Positions 24,530-32,181 of a stretch of 64,000 bases of DNA are shown one piece after another. The position numbers and the translations under genes were made by a program. The notes under the pieces were generated by a model, which saw nothing but the letters and a program-made list of their open reading frames with translations, was not told where the DNA came from and did not search any database. Source of the stretch: Vreelandella sp031769195 (GTDB taxonomy: Bacteria > Pseudomonadota > Gammaproteobacteria > Pseudomonadales > Halomonadaceae); contig NZ_JAVHNP010000003.1 in the NCBI RefSeq assembly GCF_031769195.1, positions 248,001-312,000 on the forward strand, written 5' to 3'. Positions within the stretch are counted from its first letter, which is position 1; each line of letters begins with the position of its first letter.

Positions 24530-26704
24530 TTATTTGGCTTTGTGTACCTGACGCCATGCGTGCAGGAGCGGCTCGGTGTAGCCAGACGGCTGTACGCGGC
24601 CTTTGAACACCAGATCAGAGGCGGCTTTGAACGCGGTAGAGCCTTCAAAGTCGGCGCTCATGGCGGTGTACGTGGGGTCGCCAGCGTTCTGCTCATCAAC
24701 CACTTTCGCCATACGCTTGAGAGTTTCCTCAACGCGGGGCGCATCAACGATGCCATGGTGCAGCCAGTTGGCAATGTGCTGGCTGGAGATACGCAGCGTG
24801 GCGCGGTCTTCCATCAGGCCCACGTTGTGAATGTCCGGCACCTTGGAGCAACCAACACCGTGCTCTACCCAGCGTACGACGTAGCCCAGAATGCCCTGGC
24901 AGTTGTTATCCAGCTCTTGCTGAATCTCTTCCTCTGACCAGTTGGCGTTTGCCGCTACCGGCACGCTCAGCAGGTGGTCTAGGAAGTCTGGCTCGCCCTG
25001 AGCTTCCAGCTCGCGCTGTACATCGGCAACGTTCACCTGATGGTAGTGCAGTGCGTGCAGAGCAGCGGCGGTGGGGGAAGGTACCCACGCGGTGTTGGCA
25101 CCGGCTTTCGGGTGGCCAATTTTCTGCTCCAGCATGTTGTGCATCAGGTCTGGCATGGCCCACATGCCTTTACCAATCTGGGCGCGGCCACGCAGGCCAC
25201 AGGCCAAACCAACCTGCACGTTGTTCTTCTCGTAGGCGGTGATCCACGCGGCGCTCTTCATATCGCCTTTGCGAACCATCGGGCCTGCTTCCATGGCGGT
25301 GTGCATCTCATCGCCGGTACGGTCTAGGAAGCCAGTGTTGATGAACACTACGCGCGAGGTCGCTTCAGCAATACACGCCTTGAGGTTCACCGTGGTGCGA
25401 CGCTCTTCGTCCATGATGCCCATTTTCAGGGTGTCACGGCTCATGCCCAAAATGTCTTCCACGCGGCCAAACAGTTCGTTGGCGAAGGCGACTTCTTTAG
25501 GGCCGTGCATCTTCGGCTTCACGATATACACCGAGCCTGCACGGGAGTTGCGCGGCTGGTCGGCGTCTTTCTTCAGGTCATGCAGGGCCAGCAGCGAGGT
25601 CACCACTGCGTCCAGAATACCTTCCGGCAGCTCGTTGCCGTTTTCGTCCAGAACCGCAGGCGTGGTCATCAGGTGACCCACGTTGCGCACGAACATCAGC
25701 GAACGGCCCGGCAGCGTGACGGTGTTGCCGTCAGTGGTTTGCCAAGTGCGGTCGGCGTGCAGCTTACGGGTGAAGGTTTTACCGCCTTTTTCGATGTTCT
25801 CTTCCAGATCGCCCTTCATCAGGCCGAGCCAGTTGCTGTACACACCGACTTTATCTTCAGAATCCACCGCTGCCACGGAGTCTTCGCAGTCCATGATGGC
25901 GGTCAGCGCGGCTTCAACCACCACGTCTTTAACGTGCGCCGGGTCGGTCTTACCGATCGAGTGGTTGGCATCGATCTGGATTTCCAGGTGCAAGCCGTTG
26001 TTGGCCAGCAGAATCGATTCGGGGGCGGAAGCGTCGCCGTTAAAGCCAATCAGCTTGCCAGAGTCTTTCAGACCGGTTTCACGGCCGCCTTCCAGGCTGA
26101 CTACTAAGTGGCCATCGCGAATCACGTACTTCACCGCATCCCGGTGAGAGCCGGTGGCAAGCGGAGCCGCGCGGTCCAGCACGCCACGGGCGTAAGCGAT
26201 GACTTTTTCGCCGCGTTTCGGGTTGAAGCTGGTGCCTTTTTCCGCGCCGTCCTCTTCGGAGATGGCGTCGGTGCCGTACAGCGCATCGTACAGGCTGCCC
26301 CAGCGGGCGTTGGCCGCGTTCAGGGCGTAGCGGGCGTTGCTCACTGGCACCACCAGCTGTGGGCCTGCTTGTGTGGCGACTTCGCGGTCAACATTGGCGG
26401 TGGTGGCTTTTACGCTGTTCGGCGCGTCGACCAAGTAACCCACTTCTTTCAAGAAGCTGCGGTAGGCGGGCATGTCGCTGACCGGGCCGGGGTTTTCACG
26501 GTGCCAGGCGTCCAGCTTCTCTTGGAGCGTGTCGCGCTCTTCGAGCAGTTGGCGGTTTTTTGGGGTCAAATCGTGGAATAAAGCATCGACACCGGCCCAG
26601 AAGGCGCTTTCGTCGACGCCGGTGCCCGGCAGAGCCTGCTCGTTGATGAAACGATCTAGGTCGGCTGCCACCTGTAAACGGTGACGCGTGATACGCTCGC
26701 TCAT
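24530..26704 (-). CDS. glcB: Malate synthase G
   Basis: GlcB condenses glyoxylate with acetyl-CoA to malate for growth on C2 compounds. The 724-aa length fits isoform G. Family segments include AANARWGSLYDALYGTD, VVEAALTAIMDCEDSVAAVDSEDKV (metal-binding and active-site region), NVGHLMTTPAV, IVKPKMHGP, GIMDEERRTTVNLKACI, FINTGFLDRTGDEMHT and VRWVEHGVGCSKVPDI. No other glyoxylate-pathway gene is nearby. A strong terminator follows. The leader (26705-26923) is shared with the divergent hydrolase gene. Confidence 0.96.
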   Translation of the reverse strand: MSERITRHRLQVAADLDRFINEQALPGTGVDESAFWAGVDALFHDLTPKNRQLLEERDTLQEKLDAWHRENPGPVSDMPAYRSFLKEVGYLVDAPNSVKATTANVDREVATQAGPQLVVPVSNARYALNAANARWGSLYDALYGTDAISEEDGAEKGTSFNPKRGEKVIAYARGVLDRAAPLATGSHRDAVKYVIRDGHLVVSLEGGRETGLKDSGKLIGFNGDASAPESILLANNGLHLEIQIDANHSIGKTDPAHVKDVVVEAALTAIMDCEDSVAAVDSEDKVGVYSNWLGLMKGDLEENIEKGGKTFTRKLHADRTWQTTDGNTVTLPGRSLMFVRNVGHLMTTPAVLDENGNELPEGILDAVVTSLLALHDLKKDADQPRNSRAGSVYIVKPKMHGPKEVAFANELFGRVEDILGMSRDTLKMGIMDEERRTTVNLKACIAEATSRVVFINTGFLDRTGDEMHTAMEAGPMVRKGDMKSAAWITAYEKNNVQVGLACGLRGRAQIGKGMWAMPDLMHNMLEQKIGHPKAGANTAWVPSPTAAALHALHYHQVNVADVQRELEAQGEPDFLDHLLSVPVAANANWSEEEIQQELDNNCQGILGYVVRWVEHGVGCSKVPDIHNVGLMEDRATLRISSQHIANWLHHGIVDAPRVEETLKRMAKVVDEQNAGDPTYTAMSADFEGSTAFKAASDLVFKGRVQPSGYTEPLLHAWRQVHKAK

Positions 26705-26923
26705 GGGGTTCTCCTGTGGGGGTGCCCGTGGATGGTTGGATTGCCACGGTCAGGGTAGAAGTTGATTTATGGAAAATACTTCCACATCTGCGTTGGCATG
26801 TAAACAGCGTAGACCCTAAAGCGGTAAAATGCTCGACCAAATGATAAGAGCGGGCGCCACCGCCGCTGTTATTTTGTGCTGTTATTCAGCCTATGGAAGT
26901 GTGGTGTTCACGGAGAGACGTTA

Positions 26924-27916
26924 ATGCATAATTTCCAGCACTTGGAAGGTCTGTTTCGGCAGGCACAAGGTGAGTCGTCGCTCTCCCGCTTAACTCCGGG
27001 CGATGCGCTAACGGAAGCTGTGCATGACTACTTTCACCACTACGGCCTAGAGGCGCTGCTCAACGACACCAGTGAAGTACACGCCGGGTTCATCGATACC
27101 GGCCGGTTTGCGCTGTGGTGCCAAGTGTGGAGCCCGCCTGCGCCCACCGGTACCGCGTTTGTGATTCACGGCTACTTTGACCACCTAGGCCTGTACCGCC
27201 ACCTGCTCAGCTGCCTGCTGGCCAAAGGCTGGCGCGTGGTGCTGTGGGATTTGCCCGGCCACGGGCTTTCCAGCGGCCCCCGGGCGGAAATCGAAGATTT
27301 TGATGATTACCAACACTGCCTAGCGCACCTGCAAGAGACGCTACAAACCCTAGGCATGGCACCGAAACCGTGGCTGGGCGTGGGCCAAAGCACCGGCGCG
27401 GCGATTTTAGCCACCGATGCGCTCACCCGCCGGGACACCGCCGGTTGGGCAGGTATTGTGCTGCTGGCACCGCTGGTGCGCCCTTGGCGCTGGAGCCAGT
27501 CCAGCTGGCTGCACTTAATCGCCAGCCCCTTTGTGAAAGAGCTGCCGCGCAAGTATCGCCCTAACTCCACCGATGAGGAGTTCACCGCCTTTCTACGCGA
27601 CCAAGACCCGCTACAGCCCGAGCGCTTAAGCGTGGCCTGGATAACCGCCATGCGCCGCTGGATGCCGCGCCTGTTGGCGTTGGAGCCCAACCCGCTGCCC
27701 ACGCTGATTCTGCAGGGCGAGCAGGACCTCACCGTGGATTGGGAGTGGAACCTAGCCATTCTGGCGGAGAAATTTCCCAACGCCGAGATTCACCGCCACC
27801 CGGAAGCACGCCACCACTTGGTGAACGAAGCAGAACCGATTCGCCAGGTGCTATTTGAAGCGCTCGACCACTTCGTCGAAAACGTACCTGAAGCCGCCAC
27901 CAAGGAGCAGCCATGA
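26924..27916 (+). CDS. Alpha/beta hydrolase (lysophospholipase/monoacylglycerol lipase type)
   Basis: This is a 330-aa cytosolic protein of the PldB-like Hydrolase_4 group. GTAFVIHGYFDHLGLYRHLLSCLLAKGWRVVLWDLPGHGLSSG is the oxyanion and strand region, GVGQSTGAAIL the nucleophile elbow (GQSTG), LQGEQDLTVDW the acid and EARHHLVNEAE the catalytic His. The ATG at 26924 starts the homologous part; the frame is open from 26876. Its stop overlaps the next gene by 4 bp, so the two are translationally coupled. Confidence 0.87.
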   Translation: MHNFQHLEGLFRQAQGESSLSRLTPGDALTEAVHDYFHHYGLEALLNDTSEVHAGFIDTGRFALWCQVWSPPAPTGTAFVIHGYFDHLGLYRHLLSCLLAKGWRVVLWDLPGHGLSSGPRAEIEDFDDYQHCLAHLQETLQTLGMAPKPWLGVGQSTGAAILATDALTRRDTAGWAGIVLLAPLVRPWRWSQSSWLHLIASPFVKELPRKYRPNSTDEEFTAFLRDQDPLQPERLSVAWITAMRRWMPRLLALEPNPLPTLILQGEQDLTVDWEWNLAILAEKFPNAEIHRHPEARHHLVNEAEPIRQVLFEALDHFVENVPEAATKEQP

Positions 27917-28500
27917 CCGCCACTCAATCACCCAAAGTACTGGTTTTTGCGGGCAGCGCCCGTGAAGGTTCGCTGAATAAACAGCTCGCCAAACTGGCGG
28001 CCCAGCGCATTGAGGCATTAGGCGGCAAGGCCACCTTTATCGATTTAAAAGCGTACCCCTGCCCGCTGTTTGATGAAGACATCGAAACCCAAGGGATGCC
28101 GGAAAACGTGCTGAAACTGCGTGAGATTCTGGCGGATCACCAAGCGCTGCTGATCGCCTCGCCGGAGTACAACGGCTTTATCACGCCGCTGCTGAAAAAC
28201 ACCCTGGACTGGCTCTCGCGCCCCTACGGCGACACCCCCGGCTTGGGGCTGTTTGCCGGTAAATGGGCTGCGCTAGTGGCGGCTTCCCCCGGTGGCCTAG
28301 GCGGCATTCGTGCGCTGCCATTGGGCCAGCAGTTACTGGCCAATCTAAGCCTCACCGTATTACCCCAGCCGCTCTCGCTTCCCAAAGCGGGCAGCGCCTT
28401 CAACGACAGCGGTGCGCTGCACGACGAGGCCACAGGCCAAAAGCTAGATGCACTTTGCCAGCGGTTAGTTGATTCCCTCGCGGCCACACACGCCCAATGA
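27913..28500 (+). CDS. NADPH-dependent FMN reductase family protein
   Basis: This 195-aa flavodoxin-like enzyme has the phosphate-binding loop FAGSAREGSLNKQLAKLA, the flavin-contact ASPEYNGFITPLLKNTLDWLSRP and GKWAALVAASPGGLGGIRALP. It probably reduces FMN or quinones/azo compounds with NAD(P)H. It overlaps the hydrolase gene by 4 bp. Its stop is 9 bp from the end of the C-terminal fragment of comM, and a shared hairpin follows. Confidence 0.9.
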   Translation: MTATQSPKVLVFAGSAREGSLNKQLAKLAAQRIEALGGKATFIDLKAYPCPLFDEDIETQGMPENVLKLREILADHQALLIASPEYNGFITPLLKNTLDWLSRPYGDTPGLGLFAGKWAALVAASPGGLGGIRALPLGQQLLANLSLTVLPQPLSLPKAGSAFNDSGALHDEATGQKLDALCQRLVDSLAATHAQ

Positions 28501-28502
28501 TG

Positions 28503-28521
28503 AAGGGGCTTATGCCCCTTT
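28503..28521. terminator. Hairpin between FMN reductase gene and comM
   Basis: AAGGGGC-TTAT-GCCCCTT (28503-28520) forms a compact stem-loop between two convergent genes and overlaps the comM stop codon. It could terminate either direction; the U tracts are short. Confidence 0.55.
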
Positions 28522-29061
28522 CAACAGCCGATCTAACTGCCGGTAGCCGATGGCTTCGATAAAGTGTGGCTGAGAGGGCTTGGGCTCGCCTTGCAGGTCG
28601 GCCAGCGTCAGCGCGACGCGCAGCACGCGGTGGTAGGCGCGGGCAGAGAGCTTGAGCTTTTCCAGTACGCCAGCGAGCCAAGCCCGCTCTTCATCGTTGA
28701 GGGCGCAGGCGGCTTCCAGTGCTTTACCGCTGAGCTGACTGTTGAGCGCGCCACGAGCCATTTGCCGCTCCCGTGCCGCCATCACCCGCTCGCGCACCGC
28801 GCTGGAGGGCTCGCCCTGAGTTTGTGCGGTGAGCTGCTCCGGTGGTAACGCGGGCACTTCCACTTGTAGGTCAATACGATCCAACAGCGGGCCAGAGAGC
28901 CGTGCCTGATAGCGCTGAATTTGGCTGGCGCTGCACTGGCAGCGTTGGCGTGGGTCGCCCAGGTGCCCGCAGGGGCAGGGGTTCATCGCGGCAACGAGCT
29001 GAAACTGCGCGGGGTAGCGACGTTCATGGCTGGCACGGGATAGATGTATTTCCCCTGTTTC
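28510..29061 (-). pseudogene. comM: comM, C-terminal fragment (interrupted by integration)
   Basis: This is the distal 184 codons of a YifB/ComM AAA+ ATPase. From the breakpoint inward it reads TGEIHLSRAS, RRYPAQFQLVAAMNPCPCGHLGD (sensor region), RLSGPLLDRIDLQVEVP and the C-terminal helical domain ending QLDRLLKGA. It lacks its start, Walker A and most of the AAA module, which lie at 38,717-39,675. ComM is a branch-migration helicase that extends heteroduplex during natural transformation. An internal ATG at 28986 opens a frame, but a functional product is unlikely. Joining both parts at the shared TC gives exactly 503 codons including stop. Confidence 0.93.
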
Positions 29062-29085
29062 AAAGGGCTGATAGTATTGCCAAAC
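29060..29085 (+). other. Attachment site attL with recombinase arm
   Basis: The core TC is at 29060-29061. The 24 bp inside the element (29062-29085) begin AAAGG and end CCAAAC. They match the inverted right-end arm at 14 of 24 positions, with CCAAAC at exactly the same distance (19-24) from the core. Confidence 0.75.
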
Positions 29086-29116
29086 TTTTTTAGCTTTTTA
29101 GCTTAGGAACCGCCCC

Positions 29117-30820
29117 ATGCCTACAGCCTATGCCTACGTTCGCTACTCTTCTGCCATCCAGGCCGATGGTGACAGCATCGAGCGACAGACCACCCCGCTA
29201 GACCTATTCACAAAGCGTTTTGGTGTCGAAATCACCCAGACCTTCATTGACGAAGGGGTTTCCAGCTTCAAAGGCGACAACATCAAACGTGGTCGATTCC
29301 GCGACATACTCGAAATGATCGAGAGCGGAGAAATAAGGTCAGGTGATTTTCTTGTCATCGAAAGCATTGACCGCATTTCTCGCCAGCAGATGGACGAGAC
29401 AGCCACACAGCTTTACGAAATTCTCAAGAAGGGAATCAACATATACACGACCGCCGATGAGCGGTTGTATTCGATTAAGGATAAGAAAAAAGACTTAGAA
29501 AATTACATGATGATTGGCTTGATTGCGAAACGAGCCAACGAAGAAAGCGAAATGAAAAGCCGTCGTCGCAAATCGGCTTGGCGTCGGGCAAAACGAGCCA
29601 TCAAGGAAGAAAACAAGGTTTTTAATACCCCGAATAACACCCCTTATGGATTGCGTGTCGTAGACGGTAAATTTGAAATCGTGGAAGAAGAAGCGAAGGA
29701 AATCCGCGACATATTTGACCGCCTGAAATATCAAGGGGTTTTAACCACCATCCGCGAGGTTAACAAATATTCTAAGCGAAAGTGGGCTAATAGAAACGTT
29801 CATGTCATGCTCGAAAGCAAGTATGTCATCGGCGTTTATCGCTCCCAGCACCGTGAGAACGGCAAGAAGGTTTTCGAGGAAAATATAGAAGGCTACTACC
29901 CCGAAATTGTCAGCGCCAAGGACTTCTATGAAGCCGTAGGAGCAATGAAACGGCGGGCGAGCAAAACCCACTATGGCAACGAAAGCACAGGAAGCCTGAA
30001 CATATTCAAGCACTGCATAAAATGCGACAAATGCGGTGAGTCTATGCGGTTTTATCGCGGTAAAAACTCGAAAGGCCAGCAGTTCTCTTATGTTTCTTGC
30101 ATTACCAAGCGAGAGTTTGGCAGTCAGAAATGCAAAGAACAGGTTTTCCGCTTTGATTATGCTGTTGGCAATTTATTGAAATATCTTCGCGGGCTGTATT
30201 TCCAGCACCTCGAAGGTTTGGAGTATGCACCGAGCCTTGGCAATACTGACCATTTACCCTCTGACGAAAATACAAGGATACTGGAACAGAATTTACCCGC
30301 ACAGACACCCCCTGAAAGCTTGCAGAAGGCCGATAGTCTCTTTCTTGATATGATGAGAAGGGTAGAGACTGGAAACGCCTCAGAAGTGGAAAATAAACAG
30401 CGTGAGCTTGCACAGGCGAAATCCAAGCTTGCTAACCTTATCGAATCGGTTGAAGCATTTGGCGGAAAGATACCCACTCACATTATGAAGTCGCTTGGTG
30501 AGACAGAGGAAAATGTTGAAGTTCTTGAAAAAGAGCTAAACACAATGGAGGCAACCAAGGCCGAGAGTCTTGATATTATCCATTTTGACGAGTTCTTAGA
30601 GCTTCTACACAGTGAGCGTGGTAGACAGCGCATAAACCGATTTTTTAAAGATGGCGAATACACCTTCCATTTCAGGTATGACAAAGGCTTCAGGGCGCTG
30701 TATATGGCAATAAAGCGTAATGGTGAGATTGTCGGCAGGCACGCGGAGAGCTTCGAGCTACATCACCCGCTTTTGAGAGACTTTGGGATCAAGAATTATA
30801 ATGATTTAGGGGTTAAATAA
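29117..30820 (+). CDS. Large serine recombinase (integrase of the element)
   Basis: The 567-aa product has an N-terminal resolvase catalytic domain (about 1-150) with the nucleophile in AYVRYSS (Ser11), then DSIERQ, and RGRFRDILEMIESGEIRSGDFLVIESIDRISR. A Recombinase domain follows (about 165-290; NTPYGLRVVDGKFEIVEEEAKEIRDIF). Next come a zinc ribbon (about 297-345; CIKCDKCGESMRF and later Cys) and a C-terminal coiled-coil region (about 410-490). This is the layout of large serine integrases that join attP and attB through a 2-bp crossover. It is the first gene inside attL, the usual place for the integrase. It is much richer in AT than comM. A terminator follows directly. Confidence 0.93.
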   Translation: MPTAYAYVRYSSAIQADGDSIERQTTPLDLFTKRFGVEITQTFIDEGVSSFKGDNIKRGRFRDILEMIESGEIRSGDFLVIESIDRISRQQMDETATQLYEILKKGINIYTTADERLYSIKDKKKDLENYMMIGLIAKRANEESEMKSRRRKSAWRRAKRAIKEENKVFNTPNNTPYGLRVVDGKFEIVEEEAKEIRDIFDRLKYQGVLTTIREVNKYSKRKWANRNVHVMLESKYVIGVYRSQHRENGKKVFEENIEGYYPEIVSAKDFYEAVGAMKRRASKTHYGNESTGSLNIFKHCIKCDKCGESMRFYRGKNSKGQQFSYVSCITKREFGSQKCKEQVFRFDYAVGNLLKYLRGLYFQHLEGLEYAPSLGNTDHLPSDENTRILEQNLPAQTPPESLQKADSLFLDMMRRVETGNASEVENKQRELAQAKSKLANLIESVEAFGGKIPTHIMKSLGETEENVEVLEKELNTMEATKAESLDIIHFDEFLELLHSERGRQRINRFFKDGEYTFHFRYDKGFRALYMAIKRNGEIVGRHAESFELHHPLLRDFGIKNYNDLGVK

Positions 30821-30825
30821 TGAAA

Positions 30826-30853
30826 ACGCCAGCTTAATCGCTGGCGTATTTTT
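30826..30853. terminator. Bidirectional terminator after the recombinase
   Basis: ACGCCAGC/GCTGGCGT is a perfect 8-bp stem with a 6-nt loop, followed on the plus strand by ATTTTT. It separates two convergent genes. The same GCCAGC...GCTGGC core recurs at 33,579 and 34,303. Confidence 0.85.
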
Positions 30854-31431
30854 CAGTTGGCAACTTTTTGTTTTCCATTTTGAAGAATGCTTCTCATTTC
30901 TGATTCCCTTTCTTCAGACTTAGCTAACTGATGAGTAAGATTTTTTTCAGAAGCCTCCAAAACAGCTATTCTTTGACTTAGCTGGTTGATTTTATTTGAT
31001 AAAATTCTATTTTCTTCATTTGATTCACCAACTTCACCTTCTAAAGTCGTTATTTCTGCTAGATTCTGCTCTGCTTCTTTTTCCAATATTTCAACGGCTT
31101 CCCTAGATTCCGAAGCTTCTTCCTCTAGCCTTTCCCTAGTCTCTTGAAGGACTTTTCTATCTTCATTCAGCTTTTCGTTGGCTAGATGAGTGGCCTCTTT
31201 CCAAACTGATGAAATTAAAATTTTAACTTTTTCATCTAGTGAATCAGGTATTTCAACTTCAATAAAACTATTATCGGCTTCCTGTGCTTCCCGCCAGATT
31301 TTCATAGCTTGGCCTATAGTGGAGAAGCTCCCGCTCCCTAACTCATTGCGAACAGCATTTAAAGTTGGCTTTATACCTTTCTCAGATAACTGGTTAGCTA
31401 TTTCGTGTATACGTTCGTTTGTTATATTCAT
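30853..31431 (-). CDS. KfrA-like DNA-binding coiled-coil protein
   Basis: A 192-aa protein with an N-terminal KfrA_N-type DNA-binding region (ITNERIHEIANQLSEKGIKPTLNAVRNELGSGSFSTIGQAMKIWREA, residues 2-50) and a long charged coiled coil (about 65-190, rich in E, K, L, R and Q). KfrA proteins are plasmid autoregulators linked to stable maintenance. The ATG at 31431 follows AAGAGG at good spacing; the frame upstream to 31515 runs through the operator. A cluster of inverted repeats immediately upstream looks like its own operator. Confidence 0.85.
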   Translation of the reverse strand: MNITNERIHEIANQLSEKGIKPTLNAVRNELGSGSFSTIGQAMKIWREAQEADNSFIEVEIPDSLDEKVKILISSVWKEATHLANEKLNEDRKVLQETRERLEEEASESREAVEILEKEAEQNLAEITTLEGEVGESNEENRILSNKINQLSQRIAVLEASEKNLTHQLAKSEERESEMRSILQNGKQKVAN

Positions 31432-31443
31432 ACTTATTACCTC

Positions 31444-31498
31444 TTGTATTATTTGTATTGTTGTAGTGTTTGTATGATACAACATACAAATAATACAA
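31444..31498. repeat. Inverted-repeat operator cluster upstream of the KfrA-like gene
   Basis: TTGTATTATTTGTAT (31444-31458) is mirrored perfectly by ATACAAATAATACAA (31484-31498). Between them lies a 13-bp palindrome, TTGTATGATACAA, at about 31470-31482. All share the half site TTGTAT. The set begins 13 bp before the start codon, so it suits autorepression. Confidence 0.75.
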
Positions 31499-31668
31499 AC
31501 AATAAGGCTTGTCATTTTTTTAACATTGTTAACATTACTCGCGCAAATAATTAAAACTTATAAACACTAAATACCAGTAAATAAATCAGACTCCGGCATT
31601 CAATAACTAAACAAAACCGGATTAAGCATATAAGTATGTTATAATGTTTAAAGTTTGGTTTTAACTAC

Positions 31669-31760
31669 TAAGCGAGCATACACAGGGGGCACTCGCTTCG
31701 CTCATTTCCCTGTGATACTCGCAAAGGGGCTACCGCCCCCTTGACCCCCGAAAACCAAAC
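31669..31760. other. Candidate origin of transfer (oriT)
   Basis: Upstream of mobC lie CTCGCTTA on the minus strand (31669-31676), resembling the CTGG/CTTA nick region of ColE1-type plasmids. Next come CACAGGG/CCCTGTG inverted repeats (31681-31687, 31708-31714) and a GC-rich stem AAGGGG/CCCCTT (31724-31729, 31737-31742). Position between two regulatory regions and next to mob genes fits oriT; the nick site is not proven. The remaining stretch 31,499-31,668 holds AT-rich DNA with a TATAAT at 31640-31645. Confidence 0.45.
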
Positions 31761-31821
31761 CCCAAAACCAACCCCAAACCGGCGACCGATGGAGGGTAAT
31801 TTATTCTTAAGGAGGATTAAA

Positions 31822-32181
31822 ATGAAGGTGGAAAAAAGAACAAAAATCGTAAAATCTCGTTTCAACGAAACGGAGATTGAGCTATTGAGAACGAATGCAA
31901 ATGGCGAACCGCTAGGTGCATTTTTGAGAAATGCTGGGCTCGGCAATACCATCAAAGAAGTTTACAAAATAAAAAAAATATATACGCCAGTTGACCCAGA
32001 TTTAATTTTTGAGCTTCAAAAATTGGGGATAAATTTAAACCAGATTGCAAGAAAGGTAAACCAAGATTCGAAGTCAGGAATGCCCCTTGAATTATTCCAT
32101 ATTTTATCTGAGCTCACAAAAATAACAGAATCATTAAACGAGATTAAGGAGGCTCACACTTATGATCGTAAAGTTTTTTAA
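31822..32181 (+). CDS. mobC: MobC-like relaxosome accessory protein
   Basis: This 119-aa basic protein has an N-terminal ribbon-helix-helix-like region (KIVKSRFNETEIELLRTNANGEPLGAFLRNAGLGN) and the MobC-family C-terminal part PDLIFELQKLGINLNQIARKVNQ. MobC proteins open the DNA at oriT for the relaxase. The ATG at 31822 has a perfect AAGGAGG site, whereas the open frame begins at 31741 without one. It overlaps the relaxase start by 20 bp, as in ColE1-type mob operons. Confidence 0.85.
   Translation: MKVEKRTKIVKSRFNETEIELLRTNANGEPLGAFLRNAGLGNTIKEVYKIKKIYTPVDPDLIFELQKLGINLNQIARKVNQDSKSGMPLELFHILSELTKITESLNEIKEAHTYDRKVF

Noticed and set aside
25505..26107. 200-aa frame antisense to glcB
   Set aside because: Mirror frame of a highly conserved gene, without start context or domain.
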